51,657 bases of DNA from Deltaproteobacteria bacterium. Lineage in GTDB: Bacteria; Myxococcota_A; UBA796; SXON01. Positions 24,206 through 37,946 of the stretch are shown here, in pieces (position 1 is the first letter of the stretch; every line of letters begins with the position of its first letter). Made by a program: the position numbers and the translations under genes. The DNA lies in the NCBI GenBank assembly GCA_014191855.1, contig BJHF01000044.1, forward strand, positions 1 to 51,657, written 5' to 3'. The notes under the pieces were generated by a model that worked only from the letters and a program-made list of their open reading frames with translations, had not been told where the DNA came from and did no database searches.

Positions 24206-25217
24206 CCCATACTTCCTCGGCCCAATCCCTGGCGTCGTTGTACTGCTCCTCCACGTAGTCCGCGCCGTCGCTCGCCGCCTCCCGTCCGGCGTCCACCGTA
24301 CTCTCGGTCCACCCCGATCCCATCACGGAGTCGATCTCCCCGACGCCGGAGGAGACCACGTCGGCCGCCACATCGTACGCGCCGCTCGCGAGGTGCCCGG
24401 CTTCTACGCCTAGATCCTCCGCTCCCTCCACGAGGCGCTGGCTCGTTCCGACGCCAAACACCTCGTCGATCCCTTCCCCCACCACGGCGTAGCCCTCATA
24501 CGCCGCGTCCACGAGCTCGGCCGTGGTGCCCTCACCAGCGAGGTAGTCGATGCCATCCGTGCCCCATACGCCAAGCAGGCGGGTGCCAATGTCGGCCACC
24601 TGAATCAGCCCGTCCTTCGCCATGAGATCCCGAACGTCGGGAGTGAGGCCGATGTTGGAGAGGTCGAACAGGTTGAGTTCCCCCAGACCTGCGTTCCAGT
24701 ACGCATCGGCGTGGGTGCCGTAGGCGAACGAGGTGAAGCCGGCGTCGTTCTTCTCGAGGCGGTCGAAATCGGCGGGGTCGATCGCGCGGCGGTTCTCGAT
24801 CGCCACTTGCAGGTTCACCCTGGCGCGCCCGAGCCACGCCTGGCCCTCGGGCGTGAGCCGGCTCGACGTTTCGTTCGTGAAGCGCCCGACGTACTTCTGA
24901 CCGTACGCGATGTAATAGGTCGGCGGGGCCAGCCCACAACCCTGGTAGCGGGTGGCGAAGTCGCCATGCCGTTGAGCGTAGTACCCGAGGTTTCCCTCGG
25001 GAGCTACGGGGCTGGGCAGGTGCACGGCGGCGGGATCGCACACCGAGGTATCGGGCGAATTCAGCGGACTGCCCGGCACCGACTGGTTCTGCTCCTGCAC
25101 GCCCGCGTTTCCGATCTGGTTCTGCCGTTGGCTTTGTCCGCCCTGGCGGGAGGGGGTGGGCGGCGCGACGGCGGGCGTCACGTTCGAGGACGACTGGCTG
25201 AATCCCTGAGCGCCCAT
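24189..25217 (-). CDS. Gln/Asn/Ser-rich protein of unknown function
   Basis: 342 residues from an ATG with GGAG 6 nt upstream; first gene of the operon. Residues 1-60 are disordered and rich in Q, N, S and P. A folded middle part (about 75-210) contains a block that looks conserved in character: GYYAQRHGDFATRYQG, YYIAYGQKYVGRFTNE, LTPEGQAWLGRARVNLQ, AYGTHADAYWNAGL. The last 110 residues are acidic, helical and Ala/Gly/Val-rich, ending in WAEEVWDGFSF. No membrane helix or signal peptide. I do not recognise the family. A low-complexity N-terminus with a helical acidic tail is compatible with a secretion-system cargo or a surface-associated protein, but nothing here proves it. Confidence 0.6.
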   Translation of the reverse strand: MGAQGFSQSSSNVTPAVAPPTPSRQGGQSQRQNQIGNAGVQEQNQSVPGSPLNSPDTSVCDPAAVHLPSPVAPEGNLGYYAQRHGDFATRYQGCGLAPPTYYIAYGQKYVGRFTNETSSRLTPEGQAWLGRARVNLQVAIENRRAIDPADFDRLEKNDAGFTSFAYGTHADAYWNAGLGELNLFDLSNIGLTPDVRDLMAKDGLIQVADIGTRLLGVWGTDGIDYLAGEGTTAELVDAAYEGYAVVGEGIDEVFGVGTSQRLVEGAEDLGVEAGHLASGAYDVAADVVSSGVGEIDSVMGSGWTESTVDAGREAASDGADYVEEQYNDARDWAEEVWDGFSF

Positions 25218-25286
25218 GCGGAACTCCGATCTGCGTGAGGGAGATTACCGCACGCCGGCGCGCGAGGGAAGTCGGCTTCGTCGGTT

Positions 25287-26222
25287 TTATGCCCGATACA
25301 CCTGCTCCGTGCCCCGCACCATCGCGGCCACACTGAACCGGGCGGCCTGGATCCGGCCCGGCCCCGAATCGCGCCCTGGCGCGGCGTTGAGCGCGTCGAC
25401 CCAGCCGCGGCGATCGTCGGGTCGAACGAGCGCGCCCGCCTCTCCGACCAGCTCCGGGATCCCGCCCACGGCGCTCGCGACGACCGGTACTCCGCTCGCC
25501 ATCGCTTCGATCAGCACGCTGCCGCCTGCTTCGTCGCGGGAGGGCAGCACGACCACGTCGGCGCGGCCAAACGCCTCCCCCATGTCCAGAACCCGCCCGA
25601 GGAAGCGTACGCGAGCGCCAAGCGGTCGGGCGAGCGCCTCCAGTTCGGCGCGGAGCGGACCCTCCCCCGCCAGCTCCAGAATCCCGGGTACCGCCTTGAA
25701 CGCCTCCAGGAGCGCTGCGTGCCCTTTGTGAGCCACCAAGGCTGCGGGAACGAGGAACACCGGCTCAGGATTGGGTGGGCGCGCCGGCCGCGGCCACCCG
25801 TCCGCGCCGTCATGCACGACGGCAACGCGGGCGATCCCTGCGCGGCGGCAGAGCGCCGCGACGAACTCGGATACGGCGATCACCGAGGCTGCTCGCCGAT
25901 ACTTCCAGGCGTGTCCGGGGGGCCGGTGGTTGCGGCGATGCACGACGAGCGGCACCTGCACCAGCAGCGAAGCATCGTGAGCGTGCGAGCTGTGCGCCGC
26001 GACGAGATCAACCCCGAACCGGGCGGCGGCGGCCCGCACCCGCAGCGCGTTGGGCGCGCCGGCGTCGGGGATCAACGCCAGGTCTGGCGGGCGAACCCGG
26101 GCCGCGAGGGCGCCTGCGGCGGCGCCGGCCCACAGATCGTCGGGTCGGGCTTGAAGCAGCGCCGCGAGCTGCGCCTGGCCGCCGCGCCACTCCATCGCAG
26201 GATCGACGTGAAGCACCCTCAC
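25287..26222 (-). CDS. GT4-family glycosyltransferase
   Basis: 311 residues from a GTG that overlaps the upstream stop by 4 nt (GTGA). The N-terminus VRVLHVDPAMEWRGGQAQL carries the GT-B glycine-rich loop. The C-terminal Rossmann half has AGEGPLRAELEALA, VRFLGRV, ADVVVLPSRDEAGGSVLIEAMASGVPVVAS and GGIPELV, including the E-x7-E-type donor-site motif of GT4 retaining enzymes. Slightly short for the family (usually 350-400), mainly in the N-terminal acceptor domain. It likely adds a sugar to LPS, exopolysaccharide or a lipid carrier; donor and acceptor are unknown. Confidence 0.88.
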   Translation of the reverse strand: MRVLHVDPAMEWRGGQAQLAALLQARPDDLWAGAAAGALAARVRPPDLALIPDAGAPNALRVRAAAARFGVDLVAAHSSHAHDASLLVQVPLVVHRRNHRPPGHAWKYRRAASVIAVSEFVAALCRRAGIARVAVVHDGADGWPRPARPPNPEPVFLVPAALVAHKGHAALLEAFKAVPGILELAGEGPLRAELEALARPLGARVRFLGRVLDMGEAFGRADVVVLPSRDEAGGSVLIEAMASGVPVVASAVGGIPELVGEAGALVRPDDRRGWVDALNAAPGRDSGPGRIQAARFSVAAMVRGTEQVYRA

Positions 26223-26893
26223 CGCACTGCCCGCCCGGTCAGCAGGAGCGATACCGGCCCAGCCCGCGTGTATACGACCGCACGCAGCGGTGCCCGCGTT
26301 GCATCCTCCGCGAACCAGGCGATGATCTTGTCCTTGAGCACGCCCTCCTCTTGGGTTTGGAGGTCGATGCGATGTGCGGCAGCGCCGTCGAGCACCTCGA
26401 CCCCCTCGTCTACGCACACCACCGGCACCACGCGCTTGCCCGAAAACACCCGGAACGTGCCGGCCTCAAGGTGGCCCCGAAGCTGGAAGATCGCGGCCAC
26501 CGGGTCGAACACGCCAGGCGCTGGATCGTAGCGGTCGCTCCAGTCCTTCCACGCGCCGTCGATGAGCTGCCGGCGGGCCACCTCGATTCCTGAGGGGTCG
26601 AAGCGCATCGTCTGGTCCTGCTGGAAGCGACCTTCGCGATATCGGGTGCGGTATTCGGCGCTCCCCGCGAACGACCAATGACTGCCGACGGTATCGTCGA
26701 TGGGGTACAGCGGCTCCAGCCAGGGATCCGAGCGGGTGATGAGCTCGGTGCTCCATCCGGCGGCCGTCGCGCGGGTCGTGGCGACCGCGGTGCCGGCGCG
26801 GATCCCCATCCATTCAGCCGCGAAGCTCAGGCGTTCCCCATCCACCGGCGCCCACTCCCCTGCCCACACCGCGCTTACGAGGCCGAGGATCAC
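26219..26893 (-). CDS. DUF3108 periplasmic protein
   Basis: 224 residues with a signal peptide (MILGLVSAVWAGEW). The DUF3108 pattern is visible: ERLSFAAEWMGIRAGTA, DPWLEPLYPIDDTV, YREGRFQQDQTMRFDP, DPVAAIFQLRG and the later YTRAGPVSLLL. DUF3108 proteins are predicted beta-rich periplasmic proteins with no established activity. It is coupled by 4-nt overlaps both to the YgiQ-like gene upstream and the glycosyltransferase downstream, which suggests an envelope role for this gene string. Confidence 0.8.
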   Translation of the reverse strand: MILGLVSAVWAGEWAPVDGERLSFAAEWMGIRAGTAVATTRATAAGWSTELITRSDPWLEPLYPIDDTVGSHWSFAGSAEYRTRYREGRFQQDQTMRFDPSGIEVARRQLIDGAWKDWSDRYDPAPGVFDPVAAIFQLRGHLEAGTFRVFSGKRVVPVVCVDEGVEVLDGAAAHRIDLQTQEEGVLKDKIIAWFAEDATRAPLRAVVYTRAGPVSLLLTGRAVR

Positions 26894-28808
26894 GGCGCTG
26901 CGGAGCCCGCGAGGCCTTCCCAGCGCTCCTCATCCAGCTCGGCCCGCGTGGCGCGCTCCACTTGCATGCCCATCGCGCCGACACCCGACTCGTTGGGCCG
27001 CGCCCCCCGCTGCCAATTTCCGTTCGCCGGGCCCGGCGGCACGAGGCAATCGGGGCCGTGGCCCACGAGGTCGGGGCGATTCCAGGCGTAGCAGGCCTCG
27101 CGCACCGCGGGCCATTCTTCCTTCTTCCACCAGAACATCAGCGCCCGCTGGCGCGCGCGCTCTTTGTGCCCCCGCGCCACATACACCGGCGCCTTCGTGT
27201 AGGGGTCGATCCCGGTCACGTACATCGCCGTGCTGATCGTGCCTGGCGTGGGCATGAAGAGCTGCACCTGGCGGCAACGCAAGTCGTTGCGCTTCATATA
27301 CAACGCGAGCTCGATCGATTCCTCGGGGCCGGTGCCCGGGTGGCCGCACTGGAAGTACGGGACGATGAACTGCTTTTTTCCGGCGGCGGCCGAGGCCTCC
27401 TTGAAGCGCTGTACGAAGTCCGCGAAGTGGGTGATCTCCGGCTTGCGCATGTGGTGCAGGGTCGTCTTGGACACATGCTCCGGCGCGGTGGTGAGCATGC
27501 CGGAGACATGGTGCGTTGCGATCTCCTCCACGACGCCCGGCGCGAGCGCAGCGAGATCGTAGCGGAGGCCAGAGTTCACGAAAACCCGCTTCACTCCCGG
27601 CAGCGTGCGCACCTCCCGGAGGAGGTCCACAAACGGACCATGATCGGTGCCGTAGTGTTTGCAGCGCACAGGATGCAAACACGACACACGGCGACACACG
27701 GCGTTCGCGGCCTCGTCGCTGCAGCGCATGTGGAACATGTTTGCGGTCGGGCCACCCAGGTCGGAGATCACCCCGTTGAAGCCACGGGTTGCGGCGATCC
27801 CCTTCACCTCGCGCACCACGCTGTCCGCGCTGCGGCTCACGACGTCCTTCCCCTGATGCAGGGTGAGCGCGCAAAAGCTGCACCCCCCCGAACAGCCGCG
27901 GTTGATCGTCACGCTCCCGCGGATGCTCTCGAAGGCGGGGATGGGCTTTCGGTAGGCCGGATGCGCCGCGTTGCTGTAGGGAAGCTCGTACAGCGTGTCG
28001 AGCTCCTCGGTCGTGAGGGCGCGCGCCGGCGGATTGCACCAGATGGCGCGATCGCCATGCGCCTGCACCAGCGCCTCACCGCAGCTCGGGTTGGACTCGC
28101 GGTACATCAACAGGGTGAGCCGATTGAACGAAGCGGGCTCGGCTACGCAGGCTTCGAAGCTCGGGGCGTCGAGCACGGGCATGTCCGGGCGCGGCGTCTT
28201 CATCCCCAACGCCCAGGCCGTGCCCGGGATGTCGCGACAGGCATCGATGCCGCGGCCCGCCGCGAGCCGCCTCGCGATCTCCACCACGGCGAGCTCACCC
28301 ATGCCGTACACGAGCAGGTCGGCTTTCGCGTCCAGGAGGATGCTCCGCCGCACACGATCCTGCCAGTAGTCGTAGTGCGCGAGCCGGCGCAGCGAGGCTT
28401 CCACCCCGCCGAGCACCACCGGCACCCCAGGATACGCCTGCTTCACCCGGTTTGCGTACGCGATGCAAGCCCGGTCCGGGCGCAACCCCGCTTCTCCGCC
28501 GGCGCTGTATGCGTCGTCGTTCCGGATGCGCCGCGAGGCGGTGTAGTGGTTCACCATCGAGTCCATCTGACCCGAAGTGACGCCGAAGAAGAGGCGTGGC
28601 CGTCCAAGCGCCCGAAACGCCTCCGGATTGTCCCACGCGGGCTGCGCGATCACCCCAACGGAGAAGCCGTGCGCTTCCAGCCAGCGCCCGATGAGCGCTA
28701 CGCCGAAGCTGTTGTGGTCCACGTACGCATCCCCCGTCACGAGGATCACGTCCAACTCACCCCCTGCCTCCTCCCCGGTCATGGGGAGGAACGCAGCGTG
28801 CCGGGCGA

Positions 28809-28812
<4 letters not shown>
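26890..28812 (-). CDS. YgiQ-family radical SAM protein
   Basis: 640 residues from a GTG overlapping the giant lipoprotein stop by 4 nt. The N-terminal domain (about 1-290) has the YgiQ signatures DVILVTGDAYVDHNSFG, VLGGVEASLRRLAHYDYW and VYGMGELAVVEIA. The radical SAM core carries the cluster cysteines Cys307, Cys311 and Cys314 in NRGCSGGCSFC. The later FVNSGLRYDL, TTAPEHVS, YFQCGHPGT and QVQLFMPTPGT blocks match the family. The reaction is unknown for the whole family. Coupling to surface-protein genes is notable but may only reflect shared expression. Confidence 0.93.
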
Positions 28813-33197
<4,385 letters not shown>

Positions 33198-33252
33198 GGG
33201 ATTCCCCAGCGGTGGGCGTTGAGTCGATGCAGGCTATCGCAGGATGGTACGT

Positions 33253-33275
33253 TTGGCGCGTTGCTCGTGCGCCAA
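33253..33275. terminator. Dyad TTGGCGC-N9-GCGCCAA downstream of the TPR gene
   Basis: A perfect 7-bp inverted repeat with a 9-nt loop, starting 3 bp after the end of the TPR gene (stop at 33279-33281) and 56 bp upstream of the giant lipoprotein ATG, in an 81-bp gap. No U-tract. It could be the 3' end of the kinase operon or an operator for the next gene. No clear -35/-10 pair is visible in the gap. Confidence 0.35.
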
Positions 33276-33278
33276 CGA

Positions 33279-33806
33279 TCAGTTCGCGGGCTCTTCCGGT
33301 TCGTCTTCGACGTCCCCCAGCTCCGCGGCTTTGATGCCGCTCACGGTGTCCGCCGGGTCCAGCTCATGCGCGCGGGCAAACGCGGCTCGCGACTGTGCGA
33401 CGAGCTCGGCGAAGCGGGCGGGGTCCTCGCCAAACACGACCTCGTCGCTCGCGGCCTCCTCCTTGAGCACCTCGCCGAGCAGGGCCCAGCCGAGCGCCAA
33501 CAGGATGGCTTCGGGCACCTCCACGGTCCAGGCGCCGCCGGCATCGAGGATCCGGATGGCCTCCCGCGCCTCGGCTTCGGCCTCGGCCAGCCGCCCCATC
33601 TCGAGGTAGATACGGCCGATCTCAAGGCGCGGCTCCGCGAGCCGCGGCTCGGCGCGCAGCACGCCCTGGAAGGCGGCGAGCGCATCGTCCACGCGCCCGG
33701 CCTCGCGCGCACGGAGGCCAATCATGAACGCATCGCCGAGTCCAGCGAGGTGCGACTCCGGCGTTTCGTCGAGCTCGTCGGCCGGAGGCTTGTTGGGGCT
33801 GCTCAT
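33279..33806 (-). CDS. Small cytoplasmic TPR protein
   Basis: 175 residues from an ATG that overlaps the kinase stop by 4 nt (ATGA). Tetratricopeptide-like helices are clear in the middle (FMIGLRAREAGRVDDALAAFQGVLRAEPRLAEPRLEIGRIYLEMGRLAEAEAEAREAI, split here as successive repeats) with a further pair near residues 115-155. N- and C-termini are acidic and disordered. No signal peptide or membrane helix. TPR proteins mediate protein contacts; coupling to a histidine kinase suggests it helps assemble or modulate that kinase, which is inference. Confidence 0.8.
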   Translation of the reverse strand: MSSPNKPPADELDETPESHLAGLGDAFMIGLRAREAGRVDDALAAFQGVLRAEPRLAEPRLEIGRIYLEMGRLAEAEAEAREAIRILDAGGAWTVEVPEAILLALGWALLGEVLKEEAASDEVVFGEDPARFAELVAQSRAAFARAHELDPADTVSGIKAAELGDVEDEPEEPAN

Positions 33807-34471
33807 GCGGCGGCGGCTAGCACGATCCGCCACCGAACGCCCCTCTCCGAGGGCTCGAGCGTAAGCGCCCCCCCCGCGTTCTCCACGAGCGCTCGGGCGA
33901 TCGGCAAGCCGAGGCCAGTTCCGCGAGCCTTGGTCGTCGTGTACGGCTCGAACAGGCGACGGCGCACCGGTTCGGGGAGGCCGGGACCGTTGTCGGAAAC
34001 GAAGATGGCGGCCCCCTCCACCCAGAGGCGCAGCTCAGGCTGGTCGTGCCCATCCAAGGCGTCCAACGCGTTTTGTCCGAGGTTCACGATGGCTTGTTGC
34101 AGGCCGAGGAGGCTACTGCGAATGACGAGGCCAGGGCCCAGATCGGCGTGCACGCCAATGCCGAGGGTTTCGCCGCGGTGGCGGAGCAACACCAATGCGC
34201 CCTCGAGCGGCATCCGGATGTCGAACTGTTCGCCTGCGGTGGGCCGGCGGCTGAAATCGGACCAGCCGGTGACCAGATTCTCCAGCACGCCAAGCTGGGC
34301 CTTCGCCAACGCGAGGTGTACCGAAGATCTCGCCGGATCCGCCTCCGCGAGCTGCACGAGGCTCTTGATGGTGAACAACGGCTGCCGAAGCTGATGCACC
34401 AACATGGCCGCTTGCTGGCCGAGCTCGGCCAGGCGCCATCGGTCCATCTCAGGATCTCGCTCGTCGTTCAC
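33803..34471 (-). CDS. Soluble histidine kinase, no sensor or membrane domain
   Basis: 222 residues from a GTG overlapping the stop of the giant Ig-like lipoprotein by 4 nt. A bare transmitter: HisKA-like dimerisation helix with phosphoacceptor His26 in MLVHQLRQPLFTIKSL (HQ in place of the usual HE), N-box with Asn130 and Asn134 in AIVNLGQNALDAL, G1 VSDNGPGLP (Asp160), F-box LFEPYTTTK and G2 GTGLGLPIA (184-192). All ATP-binding motifs are present, so it should autophosphorylate. There is no PAS, HAMP, receiver or transmembrane segment and no response regulator nearby; the input and target are unknown. Confidence 0.9.
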   Translation of the reverse strand: MNDERDPEMDRWRLAELGQQAAMLVHQLRQPLFTIKSLVQLAEADPARSSVHLALAKAQLGVLENLVTGWSDFSRRPTAGEQFDIRMPLEGALVLLRHRGETLGIGVHADLGPGLVIRSSLLGLQQAIVNLGQNALDALDGHDQPELRLWVEGAAIFVSDNGPGLPEPVRRRLFEPYTTTKARGTGLGLPIARALVENAGGALTLEPSERGVRWRIVLAAAA

Positions 34472-37400
34472 GGCAGCTCCAGGCGATGCTCTACGGTGAT
34501 GGAATCGGTGCAAGCAGTTGTGACGTTCTCGTTGGCGTCGATTGCGGCCACGGTGACCGCGTACGTACCGCCCTCTACAACGCGTCCGTCGTCGCCGACT
34601 CCCTCCCAGGTGAGCGAGCCGAGAGCGCCGCTGATGCGCGTCGTTCGCACGGTTTCTCCTGCGGGATCAACGACAGTCAGGCGCCACCACGTAGGCGATG
34701 CCGAGGCCACTGGCGTAAAGGTGACCAGATCCGCCTCCGCGGCGCTCCCGTCGTCACCGTCCGGATGAAACGCGTCGAGGTCGATCGCGCAGCCGCCCAT
34801 CGTCGGTAGGGTATCGGCCACCGCCCCGAAGGTGGACACAAAGCCGGTCGCGGCGCCGGACCAATCACCGTCCAAGCGGTTGCCGGCGGAGTCGCGAACG
34901 CTGGACGGGATCGTGAGGGTGAACGCGCCACTTGATGCGTCGACCGGTGTCGTGGGGGTGAGGGTCACGGTGTCGTCGTTGAGCACCGCGGTTACCGCGA
35001 TGGCACCGCTCGGCCCGGTGAGCTGGATCGCGCTCACGGTGCTCTCCAAAATCCCCTCGTCGAATTCCACAGTGATCGCCGAAATCGTTCCCACCGTGGT
35101 GCCGAACGGGTCGACCGCGGTCACGTGCGGTCGCGCACTGTCCTGGGTAACCGCCACCAATCCCGTTCCGTACGCACCCGACGATGAAGAGCCCGCGTAG
35201 AACGTGGCGACTGCGGCGTACCCGCCCGGGAACGACCACACCGTCGAGCCCTCGCCCACGCTGTCGAGCGTCACCGTCAGCCCCTCCCCCGTCGAGCTGC
35301 CAGCCACCGTGCCGAGGTTCGCCCGCACGAACAACTCCTGTCCCGCGGCCACATCCCCCGTGCAGTCCCGAGCGGTCACCTCCACGCTCACGCTCCCGCC
35401 CGACGCGACCGTGCTCGCCGAAGGGGTAACGGTCACGGGTCCGGTCGGTTCGCCGTCGTCTTCCCCGATCCACACCCACGTGGTCTCGGTGTCCGCGCAT
35501 CCCTGGGCGTCCACGACGAGGGCGTCGACCTGCCGGGGGCCGGCGCCCACCCAGGTATAATCGGAGGTGCCCGAAGTGCCTCGATCCCGGGTGCCTTCAT
35601 TGTCCTCGAAGGCGAACACGGTCAGCGCCGCGCCGCCCGCCGCCGATCCGCTGCTGTCCACCACCGCGCTCGCCTCACCGGAGGCGAGACACAGCACCGG
35701 CGCGACCTCGCCATCCACCTCCAAGTGCGGCGTGGGCGGCGAGGCGCAGTCGAAGTCCACAATGTCGAGCACCGAACTTGTACCCGCGTAGGTGCCGTCT
35801 GCCACTGCCACCCGCGCGTCCAACTGCACGCTCGTGCAGTCGAGGTCCACGGTTACTTCGCCGCCGGCGAGCGCAGAAACGCTCTCCCCGCCGCAGGCCT
35901 CTCCAGTTACCGAAACGGTCGGGCCGCCTCCGTACGTCGCGACCGTGTTTCCATAGCTGTCCACCGCGGTGATGGCGACCTCGGCCACCTCGCCCACCCC
36001 CACCCAAGCGGGCGCCTCGACCGCAAAGCCGTTCATCTCGGCGGCCGACACGTCGATCACGGCGGAAACACCAAGCACAACGCCAAACTGCGACGCCCAG
36101 AGCCGCGCCGGACCCGCGACCGTGAGCGCCTCCGAGAGGCTCGCTTCGCCGGCCGCATCCAGGGTGACCGTGCCCAACGTGAGCGTTCCGGTGCTGTCCT
36201 CGAGCGCGAGGTCGGGGTTGGTTTGGCGCTCGTAGGCGTTGCCGAACTCGTCGAAGCCCGCAAGCGAGAGGGTGAACGGTCGCCCGGCCACCGCGGTTGC
36301 CGGTGTCGTCAGCGCAACTTCGGCGAGCTCAGCGTTGAAGATCGTGATGGTGTCGGGCGCCGTTCCTTGCAGCGCAAGGCGCGGGAGGGCCGCGTGCACC
36401 TCACTTCCCACCCATGCCCGGGTGAACGTGCACAGGAACCCCTGCCGCCCATCGCCAACAGCGCCCGACCAGGCACAGCTCACCGATTCGCTGCTGTCGG
36501 TGAACTCGACCGGATCGGCGCCGCCAGGGTCGAAGTCCACGAAATTGCCCCAGTTGTCCGTCAGGGCGACGACCGCGCCCGCCTCGTTCCCCGCGATGGT
36601 TTCTCGTACCGCGAGGCTCACAACCACCCCCGCCGGCTCGTCGGGGACCACCTCTACCGGATTGGAGATCCCCACCCGGAGGAGCTCGTCTGTCACCTGC
36701 AGCACATCGCTGCCGGCCCGGAGCAGGTAGGTGGTGCACAGCCCCTGTCCATCCGTCAGGTCGGTGCAGGTGGTGCGCTCCGCGTCGAGTCCGCCGAGCG
36801 TATCCGACAGGTCGACGGCACCCGCAAAGTCGGGGACCACGTTGCCAAATTCGTCCACGGCATCCACGGCCACGATCACCGGCTGAATCCCTGCTGAGAC
36901 GTCGGTGAACGGCGCGACCGTAACCTGGTAGCCAGACATCTCCGCCGCCACGATCTCGAAGGGTTCACTCTCCACTTCCACATTGCTGTTGAAGATCAGG
37001 AGCCGGTCGGTGCACGCCGCGCTGAGGGTGAGCTCCACATCCGCTTCGCCGACGAGATCCTCGACCGTTCGGAAGCTGGAGCACTCGGTCGCATCACTGA
37101 TGGAGACCCGCGCCGCCGAATCCGGGAGCGCGTTGCCGTATTGATCGAGGAGCACGAGGTGCACCGGAAAGGGCTCACCTGCGCGCACCCGGAAGGGCGA
37201 AAACGGGAATGTGACCTCGATGTTCGCCAGCTCCCCTGTGTTCCACGACACCAGCACCTCGCCGGCCGTGAGCCCATCGTCGTCCACGGCGCGAACCGCG
37301 AAGGTGACGTCGTCTGCGGCGGTGGAGCGCACGAGCAGCTTCGTGGTTCCGTCGGGGTCGAGCGCGCCTTGGATCCCTACGCCGGCAGCGAGCGGAGCCT

Positions 37401-37944
37401 GCCCAAGGAGTTGATCCGCCGCGAACTCGACGCCGGCGGCGTCGATCGGGGAGGTGGCCTCCACCTCAACCTCGAGCTCGGCTGCCAAAACGTCGCCGTT
37501 CGGGTCCAGAACCCGAACGGTGAGTGTTGCGTACTCGCCGAGGTCGTACGCCGCATCGGTGATGGTCACCTCCAGGCGATCGGCCTTGGTGGCAGCCACG
37601 CGGAATCCGCTGTCCAGGCGCGCCTCCTGGCCGGTGGGGGTGCGCACCCAAAGCGGGTACTCGCCCGCCTCCAGTCCAGCAGGCACCTGCGCGGCCAGGT
37701 GGCGATAGTCGAGGAGCTCCGTGCCTTCCAGGTACAGCTCCCCCCCCGCCGACTCCAACCACACCTCCCACTCGCCGCCCACCGGCGTTTCGGTGCCGAG
37801 GGTCACCGCAGGGAGCAGGTGGTCTCCTTCAATCACCACCGCCGTGGACTCGCCCTGCCACCCCCGCGCAGGTTCCACCGCAGCGAGCTCGGGCGCCGGC
37901 GCAAGCGGCCCGCACCCCACGACGATCGCCACGGCCAGGAACAT
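34468..37944 (-). CDS. Giant Ig-like/invasin-type repeat lipoprotein
   Basis: 1,158 residues. Lipoprotein signal MFLAVAIVVGC (Cys11). The rest is a chain of beta domains: an IPT/TIG-like first domain, then many repeats of the bacterial Ig-like type, each marked by D.YGN or D.FGN turns (LLDQYGNALPDS, VDEFGNVVPDF, FDEFGNAYER, VDSYGNTVATY). Further on lies a region with a conserved Cys pair and a Big_5/SbsA-like domain (VDPFGTTVG...ITVEFDE.I), and a last FlgD-like Ig domain (WRLTVVDPAGE, WEGVGDDGRVVEGGTYAV). A long surface stalk or adhesin is predicted. The ATG at 37944 lies 2 nt past the stop of the barrel-like gene and gives the lipobox; 135 upstream bases stay open but encode no signal. Confidence 0.85.
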   Translation of the reverse strand: MFLAVAIVVGCGPLAPAPELAAVEPARGWQGESTAVVIEGDHLLPAVTLGTETPVGGEWEVWLESAGGELYLEGTELLDYRHLAAQVPAGLEAGEYPLWVRTPTGQEARLDSGFRVAATKADRLEVTITDAAYDLGEYATLTVRVLDPNGDVLAAELEVEVEATSPIDAAGVEFAADQLLGQAPLAAGVGIQGALDPDGTTKLLVRSTAADDVTFAVRAVDDDGLTAGEVLVSWNTGELANIEVTFPFSPFRVRAGEPFPVHLVLLDQYGNALPDSAARVSISDATECSSFRTVEDLVGEADVELTLSAACTDRLLIFNSNVEVESEPFEIVAAEMSGYQVTVAPFTDVSAGIQPVIVAVDAVDEFGNVVPDFAGAVDLSDTLGGLDAERTTCTDLTDGQGLCTTYLLRAGSDVLQVTDELLRVGISNPVEVVPDEPAGVVVSLAVRETIAGNEAGAVVALTDNWGNFVDFDPGGADPVEFTDSSESVSCAWSGAVGDGRQGFLCTFTRAWVGSEVHAALPRLALQGTAPDTITIFNAELAEVALTTPATAVAGRPFTLSLAGFDEFGNAYERQTNPDLALEDSTGTLTLGTVTLDAAGEASLSEALTVAGPARLWASQFGVVLGVSAVIDVSAAEMNGFAVEAPAWVGVGEVAEVAITAVDSYGNTVATYGGGPTVSVTGEACGGESVSALAGGEVTVDLDCTSVQLDARVAVADGTYAGTSSVLDIVDFDCASPPTPHLEVDGEVAPVLCLASGEASAVVDSSGSAAGGAALTVFAFEDNEGTRDRGTSGTSDYTWVGAGPRQVDALVVDAQGCADTETTWVWIGEDDGEPTGPVTVTPSASTVASGGSVSVEVTARDCTGDVAAGQELFVRANLGTVAGSSTGEGLTVTLDSVGEGSTVWSFPGGYAAVATFYAGSSSSGAYGTGLVAVTQDSARPHVTAVDPFGTTVGTISAITVEFDEGILESTVSAIQLTGPSGAIAVTAVLNDDTVTLTPTTPVDASSGAFTLTIPSSVRDSAGNRLDGDWSGAATGFVSTFGAVADTLPTMGGCAIDLDAFHPDGDDGSAAEADLVTFTPVASASPTWWRLTVVDPAGETVRTTRISGALGSLTWEGVGDDGRVVEGGTYAVTVAAIDANENVTTACTDSITVEHRLELP

Positions 37945-37946
37945 GA

